Part shown: in pieces, positions 63,979-64,000 of the stretch | Numbering within the stretch: the first letter of the stretch is position 1 | Layout: each line of letters opens with the position of its first letter | Origin: Candidatus Litorirhabdus singularis | GTDB lineage: Bacteria; Pseudomonadota; Gammaproteobacteria; Pseudomonadales; Halieaceae | DNA: 64,000 nt | Reading direction: 5' to 3' | NCBI RefSeq assembly: GCF_026262625.1 | Contig: NZ_SHNN01000002.1 | Coordinates: forward strand, 1-64,000 | Notes under the pieces: model-generated | Databases searched by the model: none | Told to the model about the DNA's origin: nothing | What the model saw: only the letters and a program-made list of their open reading frames with translations | Made by a program: the position numbers and the translations under genes

Positions 63979-64000
63979 TGGCTTAGCTCTTTTGCTTGGC

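Noticed and set aside
1-64000. CRISPR array, insertion sequence or prophage
   Set aside because: No regularly spaced short repeats with spacers, no transposase, integrase or phage structural gene was seen.

Overview
The window is a stretch of gammaproteobacterial chromosome. The order alaS-lysC-csrA-tRNA-Ser(GCU), the types of gcvP, greB and dbpA genes, moderate-to-high G+C and the many SDR, TonB-receptor, sulfatase and acyl-CoA genes suggest a marine Cellvibrionales-like bacterium (Halieaceae/Spongiibacteraceae type). The taxon is an inference. No insertion sequence, phage, CRISPR array or rRNA was seen.

Layout. 1-4.8 kb: the 3' end of a giant repeat-containing surface protein, overlapped by a membrane diguanylate cyclase. 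4.8-17.8 kb: gcvP, a YbfF-like esterase, a sulfatase plus outer-membrane protein unit facing an AraC regulator, a UDG-family protein, a serine hydrolase, an MFS transporter, an SDR/deazaflavin-type/cupin operon and greB. 17.8-23.7 kb: conserved housekeeping block (M23 peptidase, Trm112-like, HIT, alaS, lysC, csrA, tRNA-Ser). 24-48 kb: a catabolic island with an MBL hydrolase, Baeyer-Villiger monooxygenase, old-yellow-enzyme, two haloalkane-dehalogenase-like hydrolases, SDR, HAD, kinase, acyl-CoA dehydrogenases, crotonase, TetR regulator, a second sulfatase, a TonB receptor, two GST-like proteins, two DUF1330-type proteins and an HCCA-isomerase-like protein. 48-64 kb: a GGDEF-EAL protein, small membrane and outer-membrane proteins, a SirB1-like protein, a PHP metallohydrolase, two CMD proteins, dbpA, two SDRs, a Rieske oxygenase and a secreted transglutaminase-like protein.

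Two results stand out. (1) Five intergenic copies of a 19-bp near-palindrome, WTGGCAC-N5-ATGYCRT, lie in front of the MBL/25.4-kb genes, crotonase/TetR, the membrane DUF1330-like gene/sulfatase, the TonB receptor/DUF1330 gene and the dehalogenase-GST-ACAD operon. They define a previously unnamed regulon, probably controlled by the TetR protein at 36.6 kb. (2) The CMD/AhpD-family gene at 33.8-34.4 kb has an in-frame TGA exactly at the second cysteine of CxxC, followed by a SECIS-like hairpin, so it is probably a selenoprotein.

How the island may work (inference): the TonB receptor imports a sulfated and possibly halogenated natural product, the anchored sulfatase and the dehalogenase/GST enzymes remove substituents, oxygenases and SDRs oxidise the skeleton, and kinase, acyl-CoA dehydrogenases and crotonase pass the chain to beta-oxidation. 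The substrate cannot be read from the sequence. Start codons were revised where Shine-Dalgarno sequences, signal peptides or neighbouring genes argued for it.
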